Shown one piece after another: positions 16,693-26,552 of a stretch of 64,000 nt of DNA; the stretch's first letter is position 1, and each line of letters starts with the position of its first letter. This stretch comes from UBA6522 sp965204155. GTDB taxonomy: Bacteria > Pseudomonadota > Gammaproteobacteria > Steroidobacterales > Rariloculaceae. The stretch covers positions 2,232,001 through 2,296,000 of the forward strand of contig OZ241971.1 in the NCBI GenBank assembly GCA_965204155.1, written 5' to 3'. A program made the translations under genes and the position numbers. Below the pieces are notes generated by a model. That model did no database searches and was not told the origin of the DNA. It saw only the letters and a program-made list of their open reading frames with translations.

Positions 16693-18708
16693 CTAAGGTC
16701 GATCTTCATACCGTCGCAACACTTCCGCCCCCAAAGCCTCCTTCAACGGCCCGAGCCACGGTTCGTAGTTGCGCCACTGCGCAAGGCCCGACCGGTAGAT
16801 CGGCCGGCGCACCTGCTCGGCGCTGGGCGTGCGGATGCTGCGCTCGGTGCGGTGGAATTCCAGGCAGGCGGGCTCGAAGGGCAGGCCGCAGAATTCGAGC
16901 AGGCGCCGCACCTGGCCCTCGAGGCCGGCGACGACATCCTCGTAGTGCACCCGCAGCACGAAGCCGGGCAGCACCCGGTCCCAGTGGTCCATGAGCCTCA
17001 CGTACTGCCGGTAGTAGTTGCCGATCTCCCGCAGCCCGTAGGAGAACTCCTGGCCCTCGCCGAACAGTTGCTTGAAGCCGCTGAAGCAGCACGCCATGGG
17101 GTGGCGGCGCGCGTCGATGACCTTTGCGTTGGGCAGGATCAGCCGGATCAGCCCGATGTGGAAAAAATTGTTGGGCATCTTGTCGATGAAGAAGGGCGCC
17201 GGGCTCCGGTACGCCCGCGTATCCTCGATGAACTGTTCGCCGAAGCGGCGGAAGTAGCTGTCGTCGATCTCCGCGAGGATGCGCGGGTAGCGGGGCGAGC
17301 CCGGCCGGTCGCCGCCGCGGCCGCGCAGCCGCCTGGCCAGGTTGAGGATGTTGTGCAGCTCCATGGTGCCGTCGACGCGGGTGTGCGACGACAGGATCTG
17401 CTCGAGCAGCGTCGAGCCCGAACGCGGCAGGCCGACGATGAAGATGGGGTCCGGGGCGTCGAAACCGAGTCCCGCCTTGCCCGCAAGGAACTCCGCCGTG
17501 CAGACCTCGATCTGGCTGTCCACGCGCACCTGCAGGTGTTCCGGGCTGTGGCGGCCCTGCGCGTGCTTCAGCGCGTTGCCGCGGGCGTAGTACCCGAACG
17601 AACGCCCGTACTCGCCGCGGTCCTCCCAGGCCTTGCCGAGGGCAAAGCAGACATGGATCCGATCCGGCTCGCCCGTGGCCTCATCCGCCTCCACGGCGGC
17701 CATCTGCTCCAGCTCTTCGCCGGTAAAGCGGTACGACTTGGTATTGGCCAGGCTCCAGTACGCATCGCCGTGATCGCGCTTGAGCCGATACGACCGGCGG
17801 TACAACCCGACCGCCGTGCCGATGTCGCCGGCGGCCTTGTGGATGTGGGCCAGGGAGACGGGAAAGACGTGGTTGCCGGGGAATCGCTGCATCAGCAGTT
17901 CGTAGTTTTCGATGGCGGCATCGTTCCTGCCCACGCCGGTGCAGGCGGCGGCGTGCAGCGACCGCACCACGGTCAGGTCGTGGCCCTGCCCGCAGAGCAG
18001 GATCTCCGCCTGCTCGTACGCCCGGGCGAACTTCTGCACCCGCAGCAGCAGGTTGGCGTACTGGATGCGGGCATTGCGGTGCTCCGGCTCGAACTCCACG
18101 CAGCTCTCCAGCAGGAATTCGGCTTCTCCGAAGACGCCGTTGCGGGTGGCGATCTCGGCCAGCAGCCGGATCCCTTCCACGTGAGTCCTGTTGGCGCGCA
18201 GGAACTGCCGGCAGATCTGCTCCGCATCGTCCAGCCAGTCCTCGGAGAGATGGCTGATGACGGTCAGCAACTCGCCGGGCAACGCTTCCAGGTATTCGAT
18301 CTGCTCCAGCACCGGCCCGAGCCGGGCATGGTCGGTGCGGCCGCCGTAGAGCCTGGCCAGGCACTTCCAGCTGTTGAGCAGCGAAGGATCCGCCTCGACG
18401 GCACGCTCGAAGGCTTCACCGGCGCCTGCGTAGTTCCGGCTGCCGAGGAGGTTGTAGCCGACCTCCTGGTGCGCCCGCCCGTAGCCGGGCCGAACGGCCA
18501 GCACCCGGTCCAGCGAAGCGAGCGCCTCGGACCAGCGGTGCCGATGGCGTTGCGACACGGCCAGCGTGTAGCGCGCGTCGACGTTGTCCGGCTCCCTGCC
18601 CAACACCTCGCGCATCAACTCGCCGGCCCGGTCCGGTTTGCCGTCGCCGAGCAGTTCCCTGGCTGTTCGAATTGCGGTCCGGGTTTCGGTCACGGTGCGC
18701 GGGTCCAA
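16693..18708 (-). CDS. TPR-containing sulfotransferase
   Basis: A 671-residue two-part protein. Residues about 10-370 are tetratricopeptide-like helical repeats (for example RAHQEVGYNLLGSRNYAGAGEAFERAVEADP). The C-terminal part is a PAPS-dependent sulfotransferase, with the 5'-phosphosulfate loop PIFIVGLPRSGSTLLEQIL near residue 425 and RHPMACCFSGFKQLF further on. It would move a sulfuryl group to an unknown acceptor. The longest start is a TTG at 18708; a GTG at 18693 is also possible and neither has a clear ribosome site. No signal peptide. Confidence 0.85.
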   Translation of the reverse strand: MDPRTVTETRTAIRTARELLGDGKPDRAGELMREVLGREPDNVDARYTLAVSQRHRHRWSEALASLDRVLAVRPGYGRAHQEVGYNLLGSRNYAGAGEAFERAVEADPSLLNSWKCLARLYGGRTDHARLGPVLEQIEYLEALPGELLTVISHLSEDWLDDAEQICRQFLRANRTHVEGIRLLAEIATRNGVFGEAEFLLESCVEFEPEHRNARIQYANLLLRVQKFARAYEQAEILLCGQGHDLTVVRSLHAAACTGVGRNDAAIENYELLMQRFPGNHVFPVSLAHIHKAAGDIGTAVGLYRRSYRLKRDHGDAYWSLANTKSYRFTGEELEQMAAVEADEATGEPDRIHVCFALGKAWEDRGEYGRSFGYYARGNALKHAQGRHSPEHLQVRVDSQIEVCTAEFLAGKAGLGFDAPDPIFIVGLPRSGSTLLEQILSSHTRVDGTMELHNILNLARRLRGRGGDRPGSPRYPRILAEIDDSYFRRFGEQFIEDTRAYRSPAPFFIDKMPNNFFHIGLIRLILPNAKVIDARRHPMACCFSGFKQLFGEGQEFSYGLREIGNYYRQYVRLMDHWDRVLPGFVLRVHYEDVVAGLEGQVRRLLEFCGLPFEPACLEFHRTERSIRTPSAEQVRRPIYRSGLAQWRNYEPWLGPLKEALGAEVLRRYEDRP

Positions 18709-18753
18709 TCCTGCGCCTGCATAATGCCATTTCCGGAGGACCCGGTGGACGGG

Positions 18754-19401
18754 TCAGGCTTCAGGCGGCTGTTTCCCTTGCCGGTGCCGGCGTGCGTCGC
18801 CATCGCCGGGGATATTCTCATCCGCAGCTTCTCCCAGGGACTCCAGCATGTCCCGAGCGACTTTTCTCACCCGCGCGTGCGAATTCGCCTGGGCGGCCTG
18901 CAGGAAAATCAGATACCCCCCATCCAGGTACAGGACATCCGCCACGGGCAGGGGGGTATCGGCCAGCACGTAGGCCTCCATGGCGGCTGCGCGGCCGGTG
19001 CGATAACCCGGGCGATCGTTCGCGTCATGGATCGTCCGGCGGCCGGCATCGTGTATCGACAGACGCTGCTCCCCCTGTGCTGCGCCCTCTGCGTATCGGG
19101 CCAGCCAGCGGGTCGCTCTCAGTATGGCGATCGCGCGCGACACCGTCGATTTCGAAGCGACGTTCGCTGCCCGGCCGATCTGCCCGTAGCTCGGGAACCG
19201 GCCCCGCACGGCGCTCTGGCGAAGCACCATCCAGACCATCCTGTCCACCGGTTCCAGCATGGGGTCGTTCATCACCAGATCCGGCCACTTGGGTTGTCCC
19301 TGTTCCGCGGCCAGGACCGCCCTTTTTCGCTTGCCGGCGGCTTCGCGGACAACCAGGTCCCGAATTCGCCGCTCGAGCGCAAGTGTGCGCCTGCGAACCA
19401 T
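18754..19401 (-). CDS. Helix-turn-helix protein of uncertain role
   Basis: A 215-residue protein with a basic N-terminus and a central winged-helix-like segment (about residues 48-100; PSYGQIGRAANVASKSTVSRAI reads as a helix-turn-helix). The C-terminal third is charged and poor in structure. The arrangement recalls HTH proteins of integrative elements that act as replication or regulatory factors, but I cannot assign a family with confidence. It faces no obvious mobile genes. The 155 bp after it toward 19556 hold nothing recognisable. Confidence 0.6.
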   Translation of the reverse strand: MVRRRTLALERRIRDLVVREAAGKRKRAVLAAEQGQPKWPDLVMNDPMLEPVDRMVWMVLRQSAVRGRFPSYGQIGRAANVASKSTVSRAIAILRATRWLARYAEGAAQGEQRLSIHDAGRRTIHDANDRPGYRTGRAAAMEAYVLADTPLPVADVLYLDGGYLIFLQAAQANSHARVRKVARDMLESLGEAADENIPGDGDARRHRQGKQPPEA

Positions 19402-19556
19402 CGGCTACCCGTTGCCCATGTCGTGCCCGAGCATCCTGCTGCCTGCTTCTGCCCTGAATGACCTGACGGTACGCGAACAGGGGATGCCTGAACCCATCAA
19501 ATTTGATGGACTTCGCGAACTTTTACCAGAGCATCGTGGCGCGCGGTCTTGAATCG

Positions 19557-20729
19557 CTATCGGTGCGGTGACTGCAATACTGAGGCGTTGCCGGACGGGC
19601 CGGCCACCGACAGCACCAGCCGCACCAACTCCACCTCCCGCGAGATTCCGTGTCTGCCGTAGATCTGCCGCAGATGCCAGCGGATGGTGTGTTCGCTGCG
19701 CGCCATCGACCTGGCCATGTCGCGCACGGACTTGCCTTCCGCCAATTGGGCGGCCACCCGGCTTTCCGCCGGCGTCAGGCCCAGCGCGGCCGTGAGCAGA
19801 GCCGGGTTGACCCGATTTGCAGACGCCGGTTCGGCGAGCAGCACGAGCGCAGCGATACGGTAGGCGCCGAAACCGGTAGTGTCCTGGCCAACGGGGCTGA
19901 TGTGCACCATGAGTCCCGGGACAACGCCCGGGCCGCTCACCGTCATCGAGCCGCCGACGCCCCGTTCGCCGCGAGGCGGCAACGCCCGCACCAGCAGTTG
20001 CCGGAGAACGGCATTCTCGGGCGCCGATCGGGCATGCAGGAACCGGTTCCGATCGAACAGGCAGTCGCTTCGCCGCAGGTAGTGCAGGGCGCGGTCGGTT
20101 GCCGCCACGATCCGCCCCCGCCCGTCGAGCTGGATGATGCCGGTCCCGCTCTGTTGCAGCATTCCGGTGAGCGTAGCGCCCAGAGCCCCGGCTTCGGCAA
20201 GCGCGTGACGAATGGTTACAAAGTGCCGGATATGGGGCAGCAGCCGCCGAACCCACCGGGTCCGGGCGGATGACCATCCATCTGCGTCGATGGGATCGGC
20301 GGTGCCCCAGATGATGCGCGAACCGTTTGGCCCGTCCAGGCGCACCATGATGCTGTTCAGGGACTGGCCGCGTACAAGTACCTCGTTGTAGACGACCGAG
20401 GTTTTCTTCTCCTCGCGGGTGAAGAGTTCCGAGACGTGGACCAATTGGCTGTCGGGCCGGCGCCTCAGGCGCGGCAGGCGTTCGTCACGGGGATAGTAGA
20501 AATTGAAATAGTCACGCTCCAGTTCCTCGTCGCGTTGTCCGCGGGAAACCAGCCGTGCAAGAAAAATCCGGAAATCGTCCTCGGAGCAACCCTCGCCGTG
20601 GACCAGGAGGTTGCCCTTCGTGCCGCAGGCCTCGTCGATGAGCGCCGACGCTGCCGACCATTGGGCGTCGTTCAGCGTGGCTTGCCGGATCGATGCCAGG
20701 ATGCGGTCAAACGCGTCACGTTCGCTCAT
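19557..20729 (-). CDS. LuxR-family transcriptional regulator
   Basis: A 390-residue regulator. The C-terminal 65 residues are a LuxR/FixJ helix-turn-helix: LTPAESRVAAQLAEGKSVRDMA, then RSEHTIRWHLRQIYGRHGI. The N-terminal 310 residues have a PAS-like middle (GTGIIQLDGRGRIVAATDRALHYL near residue 195) and no receiver domain, so it is probably a ligand- or redox-responsive one-component regulator. It lies 48 bp downstream of the TonB receptor's stop and reads in the same direction, but its own promoter is not evident. Confidence 0.88.
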   Translation of the reverse strand: MSERDAFDRILASIRQATLNDAQWSAASALIDEACGTKGNLLVHGEGCSEDDFRIFLARLVSRGQRDEELERDYFNFYYPRDERLPRLRRRPDSQLVHVSELFTREEKKTSVVYNEVLVRGQSLNSIMVRLDGPNGSRIIWGTADPIDADGWSSARTRWVRRLLPHIRHFVTIRHALAEAGALGATLTGMLQQSGTGIIQLDGRGRIVAATDRALHYLRRSDCLFDRNRFLHARSAPENAVLRQLLVRALPPRGERGVGGSMTVSGPGVVPGLMVHISPVGQDTTGFGAYRIAALVLLAEPASANRVNPALLTAALGLTPAESRVAAQLAEGKSVRDMARSMARSEHTIRWHLRQIYGRHGISREVELVRLVLSVAGPSGNASVLQSPHR

Positions 20730-20777
20730 GCCGGTACCAGCGCCTACACACTTCTTCGGGCCGCCCTTGCCCGCCCC

Positions 20778-23585
20778 CTATTCGAAGTCGTAAGACAATC
20801 TCAACCCGATCGTGCGCGGCCGCTGCACGGTAATGGCCGGCGTGTAGTGCCCCGCGATCTGCATGACGGGCGCCGACTCGTTGTTGAGATTGTCGAAGTA
20901 GAGTTCCGCTCCCCAGGTGTCGCGCTCCATCCCGAGGGCCGCGCTCAGCGTCGTGGCGGCCGGGTTGACGAAGCGGGAGTTGGCCGGCAGCCGCCTGCCG
21001 CCCGCGCCGTCCGGGATGCGTACCGTGCCGAAGGTACCGCCCTCGTCCCGGAGCGCGAGGCCGGAGTACGCGCCCGCCTGGTGAAACAGCGTGTCGTCCA
21101 TCAGTTCGGCGCTGCCCACGATCCCGGACACCATCTCGCCGCGGTGGTTCATGCTGATGGCCACGTAGGCGTCGGCATCCGCGCTAGCGAGCCGGAAGTC
21201 GTAGCGCAGCCGCAGGTTGCCGGCGAACGACGGCGCCATGGGCAGCTCGCTGCCGACGGGCACCGCGATGCCGTTCAACTGGGGATTGATGCGCGTCAGC
21301 TCGGTGTCGAGCACGCTGAAGGCGCCGGCAATGCTCAGCGAGCCGGTGGGCAGCCACAGGAAGTCCACGTCCAGGCCGCTGGATTCGGCGTCGCCGATGT
21401 TCTCGATGAAGTACAGGAACGCCACGTTGGACGGATCGAAGCGCGACACCTGCAATTCGTCGATGAACGAGCGGAAGAATGTCGCGTTGAGCCGCAGCGA
21501 GCGGTCCGGCAGGTCGCTCTTCACGCCCACCTCGAAGCTGGTCAGGTGGTCGGTCAGCGCCACCACGGGGACGACGTAGTTTTCGTAGACGCCCGTCTGG
21601 TTGGTGGATAGCTGCCCGGCGTTGCGGTTGAGCGTGGCGGGGCGGTAGCCCTCGGCGTAGGTGGCGAACAGCAGCACGTCGTTGCCGGCCTGCCAGTCCA
21701 GCGTCGCCTTGACGATGGTGTCGGTCTCGGTGATGGAGCCGTCGGCGTTGAGTTCGCCGATGTTCAGGTGGCCGGCCGTTATGGCGTCCAGCGTCGCCCG
21801 GTTGCTGCCGCCGCCGCGGAACATGTTGCGCGCGCCGTCCGGGCTTGTGGCGTCGAGGATGATGTTGTCGTCTCCGGATTCGTTGTAGCGCCCCAGGGTG
21901 CGCAGGCGCGCCGTGACGTCGTTGCTGAAGGCATGGCTGTTGCAGCGCCCGTCCCCGGTGTAGTGGGAGTTGCCGAACCCGCCGATGCCGTAGCGGCAGC
22001 CGAAGGAGAAGTTCGACGCGCCCGTGAGCGCCGTGTCCAGGTCGTAGTAGCGGGCGCTGAAGGAGGCCGTGACCGAGTCGGAAAGGTCGAAGGCGATCTC
22101 GCCGAAGGCCGATACCTCCGTTTCGGTGCGGGTGAAGTCGTTGAAGAAGGTGGTCAGCGGCCCGCGCGGCCCGGAGGTGTTGACCCCGTCCGTGGGCACG
22201 GCGATGTTGCCCACCAGGAAGCCGTCGCCGCTGTTGTCGTTGTAGTAGTTGTTGGCGTGCTCGCCGAACGCGCGGTTGGTCGAGTGGTAGTTGAAGTCGC
22301 CGATGTGGTTGGTTTCCACGCCGTTGACGTAGACGCCGCCCAGCACCCGCCAGCGCCGGGCCGGGTCGGTGTGGACGCGGAACTCGTGGGTGACCCGCCG
22401 GTTGTCAGTGTCTTCCACGTAGTGCTTCCTGGGGTCGAAGCAGTGGTTCGGATCGGTGAGATCGTAGATGTTGCCGCTGCAGAGGTAGTAGGTGATGTAG
22501 CCCCCGCCGTTGTTGTAGTGGGTGTAGTCGACGAGGCTGTCCACCTCCCGGTCCAGCAGTCCGCCGGTGTAGATCAGTTCCAGTTGGGAGAGGCGGCCGT
22601 TGAGCGTCCAGGTGGTCAGCCCGAACTCGTCGCGGTTGTACTCGGGTGCGAACTTGCCGGAGGCGTCCTCGGCGATGTTGGGCTCGGCCAGGAAGGAGCC
22701 TTCGGCTTCCAGGGTCTGGGCGGTGTGCTGCACCAGCAGGTCCCAGTCGTCGCCGATGTCGTGGGCGAAGCCGATGCGGGCGCCGCGGTAGCTGGCCTCG
22801 TTCCAGTCGTCCTGCACCAGGCCCTCATTGACGGCACTCTCAACCGAATCTGCGCCGGTCAGCCTGGGGCCGAAGCCCGTGAAGTCATTGCGGTCGATCA
22901 CCTCGCCGCTGGGGGTGAACACGTTCGGGACGTTGTCGATCCAGCCGCCCTGGGTGTCGCTGTAGACCGCAACGCGAACGGCGGAGCGATCGCCCAGCGG
23001 CACGTTCAGCCAGGCGTCCACGGCACTGCTGTCGGCGCCTCCGTGGGTCGAGCCGAACCTGGCGTTGAAGCCGGTCCCGAACTGGCCCTGCTGCGGCTTG
23101 TTGGTGATCAGCCGCAGGTTGCCGGACTGCGAACTGGCCCCGAACAGCGTGCCTTGGGGTCCGGCGAGCACCTCCACGCGCTCGAGATCCGCCGCGTAGA
23201 CGTCCAGATTGCGGCCGCCGAAAGAGACCGGCTGCTCGTCCACGTAGAGCGCCACTCCGGGCGCAGATCCCTGGGCCGGCGCCACGGATATGCCGGACTG
23301 CTCGGTGGCGCTGCCGCGGATGTACAGTTCCTTCCTGCCGGGACCGTTGCCGGTGCCCACCACGTTGGGCAGGTATTCGACGTACTGGTCGAAAGTCTCC
23401 ACCCGCAGTTCCCTGAGATCGTCGCCGGTCACCGCCTGCACGGAAATCGGCACGTCCTGGGCGCTTTCGGCCCGCTTGGTGGCGGTGACGATGATCTCTT
23501 CGATCTGGGCTTGAGCGATGTCGCCTGAGGTGCCTGCCAGCGCCGCGGATACGGCGAGGCTGGTCTTCTTCATGGTCCAGGGCAT
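20778..23585 (-). CDS. TonB-dependent outer-membrane receptor
   Basis: A 935-residue receptor. The signal peptide is followed by a TonB-box-like EEIIVTATKRAES, a plug domain (VPISVQAVTGDDL, YIRGSATEQSG, LERVEVLAGPQGTLFGAS) and a 22-strand-type barrel ending in LSYDFE with the usual terminal aromatic. It belongs to the large group seen in environmental proteobacteria that take up iron chelates or carbohydrates; the ligand cannot be told. Starts at 23585 (MPWTMKK) or 23573 (MKK) are both possible. The 208 bp upstream to 23794 hold only the toxin-antitoxin promoter region. Confidence 0.93.
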   Translation of the reverse strand: MPWTMKKTSLAVSAALAGTSGDIAQAQIEEIIVTATKRAESAQDVPISVQAVTGDDLRELRVETFDQYVEYLPNVVGTGNGPGRKELYIRGSATEQSGISVAPAQGSAPGVALYVDEQPVSFGGRNLDVYAADLERVEVLAGPQGTLFGASSQSGNLRLITNKPQQGQFGTGFNARFGSTHGGADSSAVDAWLNVPLGDRSAVRVAVYSDTQGGWIDNVPNVFTPSGEVIDRNDFTGFGPRLTGADSVESAVNEGLVQDDWNEASYRGARIGFAHDIGDDWDLLVQHTAQTLEAEGSFLAEPNIAEDASGKFAPEYNRDEFGLTTWTLNGRLSQLELIYTGGLLDREVDSLVDYTHYNNGGGYITYYLCSGNIYDLTDPNHCFDPRKHYVEDTDNRRVTHEFRVHTDPARRWRVLGGVYVNGVETNHIGDFNYHSTNRAFGEHANNYYNDNSGDGFLVGNIAVPTDGVNTSGPRGPLTTFFNDFTRTETEVSAFGEIAFDLSDSVTASFSARYYDLDTALTGASNFSFGCRYGIGGFGNSHYTGDGRCNSHAFSNDVTARLRTLGRYNESGDDNIILDATSPDGARNMFRGGGSNRATLDAITAGHLNIGELNADGSITETDTIVKATLDWQAGNDVLLFATYAEGYRPATLNRNAGQLSTNQTGVYENYVVPVVALTDHLTSFEVGVKSDLPDRSLRLNATFFRSFIDELQVSRFDPSNVAFLYFIENIGDAESSGLDVDFLWLPTGSLSIAGAFSVLDTELTRINPQLNGIAVPVGSELPMAPSFAGNLRLRYDFRLASADADAYVAISMNHRGEMVSGIVGSAELMDDTLFHQAGAYSGLALRDEGGTFGTVRIPDGAGGRRLPANSRFVNPAATTLSAALGMERDTWGAELYFDNLNNESAPVMQIAGHYTPAITVQRPRTIGLRLSYDFE

Positions 23586-23728
23586 GGCTCTCGCGCGACG
23601 GCCGGGGTCGAATCAACCGTATATAAATGGATGGGGGATTGCAAAAGCGCGTGCCGGGCAAGCGGCTGATTCCCGGCGGCCTGGAAGCGGAGATTGCGGC
23701 GCGGCTGGGGTCGCCCCAAGCCTTCCGT

Positions 23729-23757
23729 TTGCATCCGTCTGATCGACCGGATAATCT
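23729..23757 (+). promoter_or_regulatory. Possible promoter of the toxin-antitoxin pair
   Basis: TTGCAT (23729-23734) and TAATCT (23752-23757) are separated by 17 bp and lie about 40 bp before the antitoxin ATG; an overlapping GATAAT is a better -10 but with 15-bp spacing. The match is moderate. Confidence 0.28.
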
Positions 23758-23794
23758 TTCCTTACTGCCTTACATCCTTTAATCAGGGAAAGTC

Positions 23795-24031
23795 ATGCTT
23801 GCAAAGTTGACCGCAAAAAACCAGTTGACGTTGCCCAAGTCCGTACTGGCGACGTGCGAAGAGACGACCTATTTCGATGTCACCAGCGAAAGCGGTCGAA
23901 TCGTATTGACCCCTGTCCGCATCAATCGTGCCGATGCCGTGCGGGCCAAGTTGGCCGACCTGGGAATCACGGAGCAAGATGCGGCAGATGCTACGTCATG
24001 GGCGCGTCGTGACAGACAATCCGCCCAATGA
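23795..24031 (+). CDS. AbrB/MazE-type antitoxin
   Basis: A 78-residue protein with an N-terminal swapped-hairpin AbrB-type DNA-binding segment (LAKLTAKNQLTLPKSVLA, then VTSESGRIVLTPV). The helical C-terminus should bind and neutralise the partner. The stop overlaps the next gene's ATG, a layout typical of type II toxin-antitoxin operons, where the antitoxin also represses its own promoter. AGGGAAAG precedes the ATG. Confidence 0.85.
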   Translation: MLAKLTAKNQLTLPKSVLATCEETTYFDVTSESGRIVLTPVRINRADAVRAKLADLGITEQDAADATSWARRDRQSAQ

Positions 24032-24471
24032 ATCCGCCGCGTCTGGTGCTCGACACCAACGTCGTGCTTTCAGCGCTTCTGTTTTCCTCCAGCGCACTCG
24101 CGTGGTTGCGACGCGTGTGGCAAGCTAAGACGGTCCGTCCCCTGGCGAGCCGCGAAACGACCATGGAATTGATCCGGGTGCTCGCCTATCCGAAGTTCCG
24201 CTTGACGGCCAGTGAGCGGGAGGACTTGCTCGCTGATTTCCTGCCGTTTTGCGAAACGGTCGCGGTACCTGCCGGAATCGAAGTCCCGGTATGCCGCGAT
24301 CCGCTGGACCGGCCGTTTCCGGAGTTGGCTGTCGCCGGAAAGGCCGACTGGCTTGTGACGGGTGACAATGATCTCCTCGTTCTTTCGCCGGACTTTTCTG
24401 TGCCGATAGTGGCACCTGCTGCGCTCCGGGAGCTTCTGGACGCCATTTTGACCCTTGATTCTCCTTCGTAG
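24028..24471 (+). CDS. PIN-domain toxin (VapC-like)
   Basis: A 147-residue PIN-domain ribonuclease of the COG1569 group. Acidic active-site residues are visible at Asp9 (LVLDTNVVLSAL), Glu47, Asp91 or Asp94 (CRDPLDRPF) and Asp113 (LVTGDNDLL). The motif more often reads CRDPDDDKFLE, so this copy has lost some acidic residues around position 94-96. Such toxins cut RNA to arrest growth when the antitoxin is degraded. Its stop is 5 bp before the ATG of the next secreted-protein gene. Confidence 0.86.
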   Translation: MNPPRLVLDTNVVLSALLFSSSALAWLRRVWQAKTVRPLASRETTMELIRVLAYPKFRLTASEREDLLADFLPFCETVAVPAGIEVPVCRDPLDRPFPELAVAGKADWLVTGDNDLLVLSPDFSVPIVAPAALRELLDAILTLDSPS

Positions 24472-24476
24472 AAGTG

Positions 24477-26525
24477 ATGGCGTCCGTGACACGCATGCAC
24501 CGCTTCGCCCATCGCTACTTCGCACTCGCGGTTCTTGCGTGTTCGTGTTCGGCCGCGATGGCCGAGCATTACGCGCTGCCGTTGTTCGTGTCGTCGACCA
24601 TGCCCGCTACCGCGCAGGGCGTGCTGCGGATCGTCAACGGCACCGGGGAATCCGGATCGGTCGAGATTCACGCCATCGACGATGCCGGTACGCGCTACGG
24701 CCCGGCGGCCTTCACGCTGAATGCCGGGAGGGCGGTGGAATTCGACGCTTCGGATCTGGCCTCCGGGAACGCCATGAAGGGGTTGTCCGCGGGGCTCGGG
24801 ACGCTGTCGGGCGATGTGCGCCTGGAGATCGAGACAGAGTTGCAGATCGTGCCGTCGGCGTATGTACGCGCGGCGGACGGGACGCTCAGCGCGATGCACG
24901 ACACGGTGCGTGCAGGCGTCGCTGCCGGGGCCGGGGGCGGCTACCGCTACGAGGTGCCGATCTTCAATGCCGCCTCCGAAGTCACGCAGGAAAGCCGGCT
25001 GCGGCTGATCAATCCGGGGAATCAGGCCGCGGCCGTCATCATTGAAGGCCGTGACGATTCGGGCGCGGCGGCCACCGGGGGGACCGTGCAACTCACATTG
25101 CCCGCCGGCGGCGCGAGGACGCTGACGGCGCAGCAACTGGAGGCCGGCGACACCGCCGCAACGGCCCTCACCGGCCAACTGGGCGCCGGCGTCGGCCGCT
25201 GGCGCCTGTCGGTGTCGTCGAACCGGCCGATCCGGGTCGTCAACGTCGTATCGGCCGCCTCCGGTTACCTCAACAACCTCTCCACGACCGCCGTGCCGGG
25301 GGCGGCGCCGGCCGATCACGAGGCGTTCGGCGAGCGGTACGGTGCGGGCGGAATCGAATACCGCAGGGGCAACGACCGCATCGTCTTCAAGTCGCCGGAG
25401 ACGGACCGGTTTACGGAGACGGGCGAGTCCGCCGCCGGCGCCTTTACCAACGCGGGCAGCTTCCGATACGAGGCGATCAGACCCGATGCGGGCCTCGTGA
25501 CCCTGCTTTACGACGATGGCGGCGTGTGCCGGGCGAACCTGTACTTCGAATCGCCGATGCACGGCCGGTTCGCGTCCCGGTGCACCGGCGCCAACAGCCC
25601 GGACGGGTTCTGGTCCGGCGGAACCTGGGCGGCTCTCGACGGCGGCGGGACGGTGCCCGACGATCCGTCGGGGCCGGTGCAGCAGGAGGATTGCCGCGTG
25701 GGTCTGCTCGTGGGGGCCGGGGAGAGTTGCAGGTATCCCGGCACGAGCGAAGAGTTCACCGTCAACGAGCGGGGCCGGGGCCGGTTCCTGGATAACCTGG
25801 CCGGCATCCGGATCAATGTCGCGAACGAGACGGTCGGCGGGCAGGTCTACGACTTTGCGGCCTCGCACCAGGGCGACGGGGTGTGGAGGGTCGACCGGAT
25901 GGCCGGCAGGACCGCCGTGCCGACCTTCGGCGACACGCCGAATCCGGCCGACCGGAGCTACACGGTGGGTACCGCCATCGATCCGTTGACGCTGCCGGAG
26001 GCAAGCGGCGGAGACGGAACGCTGACGTACAGCCTGTCGCCCAATGTACCCGGGTTGAGCTTTTCTCCAAGCATGCGCCGGCTTACCGGCACGCCCACGA
26101 CCGCGGGCACCTACGCCATGACCTACACCGCGACCGATACCGACGGCGACACGGACACGCTCGGCTTCACCATTGCGGTTGCGGAAGCCGAGGCGGATCG
26201 TGGACCGGGCGAAGGCGAGGGAGATGGAGAGACCGGCGGCGAGGATGACGCCGAGCCAACGCTGGAGGTGGATATCGAGACCTGCAGCGGCCGGCGAATG
26301 GATTCCACGCGTATACTCCTGGGAATCATCGGCACGGTTCGTGCCGACCATTCATTGACGAGTGTCCGGATCCTCGGATTTGCAAACGGCCTGTATTTCG
26401 GAGTCGACTCCCTGGGCGATATGCCGGCAGGGAGTACCAGGGAGTTTACTATCGCCGGGTTCGTTACGACCGCGTCGAATGACATTACCTGCAGCGTCGA
26501 TGTTCATTTCCTGCAGGGGAACTGA
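24477..26525 (+). CDS. Exported modular protein with Ig-like (He_PIG) domain
   Basis: A 682-residue exported protein (signal peptide about 1-30, ending AMAEHYALPLF). Two copies of a beta-rich module of about 120 residues occupy residues 30-270, with hallmarks LRIVNGTGESGSVEIHAIDD and RLRLINPGNQAAAVIIEGRD. A central domain with two Cys follows, then a short module with GLLVGAGESCRYPG, then a putative Ig domain (about 481-570; YTVGTAIDPLTLPEASGGDG). The same modules recur in the genes at 26553 and 31620. I do not recognise the repeat as a named family; a surface or extracellular binding role is inferred from export and beta composition. GTG 24474 precedes the chosen ATG. Confidence 0.72.
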   Translation: MASVTRMHRFAHRYFALAVLACSCSAAMAEHYALPLFVSSTMPATAQGVLRIVNGTGESGSVEIHAIDDAGTRYGPAAFTLNAGRAVEFDASDLASGNAMKGLSAGLGTLSGDVRLEIETELQIVPSAYVRAADGTLSAMHDTVRAGVAAGAGGGYRYEVPIFNAASEVTQESRLRLINPGNQAAAVIIEGRDDSGAAATGGTVQLTLPAGGARTLTAQQLEAGDTAATALTGQLGAGVGRWRLSVSSNRPIRVVNVVSAASGYLNNLSTTAVPGAAPADHEAFGERYGAGGIEYRRGNDRIVFKSPETDRFTETGESAAGAFTNAGSFRYEAIRPDAGLVTLLYDDGGVCRANLYFESPMHGRFASRCTGANSPDGFWSGGTWAALDGGGTVPDDPSGPVQQEDCRVGLLVGAGESCRYPGTSEEFTVNERGRGRFLDNLAGIRINVANETVGGQVYDFAASHQGDGVWRVDRMAGRTAVPTFGDTPNPADRSYTVGTAIDPLTLPEASGGDGTLTYSLSPNVPGLSFSPSMRRLTGTPTTAGTYAMTYTATDTDGDTDTLGFTIAVAEAEADRGPGEGEGDGETGGEDDAEPTLEVDIETCSGRRMDSTRILLGIIGTVRADHSLTSVRILGFANGLYFGVDSLGDMPAGSTREFTIAGFVTTASNDITCSVDVHFLQGN

Positions 26526-26552
26526 CGGGCTGCTCCCGCCGTAGCCGGCAGT

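Noticed and set aside
21768..23528. 586-codon plus-strand frame
   Set aside because: Antisense to the TonB receptor at 20778; Val/Gly-rich without any domain.
26173..26358. Small frames inside the He_PIG protein
   Set aside because: Overlapping, short and without ribosome sites or motifs.
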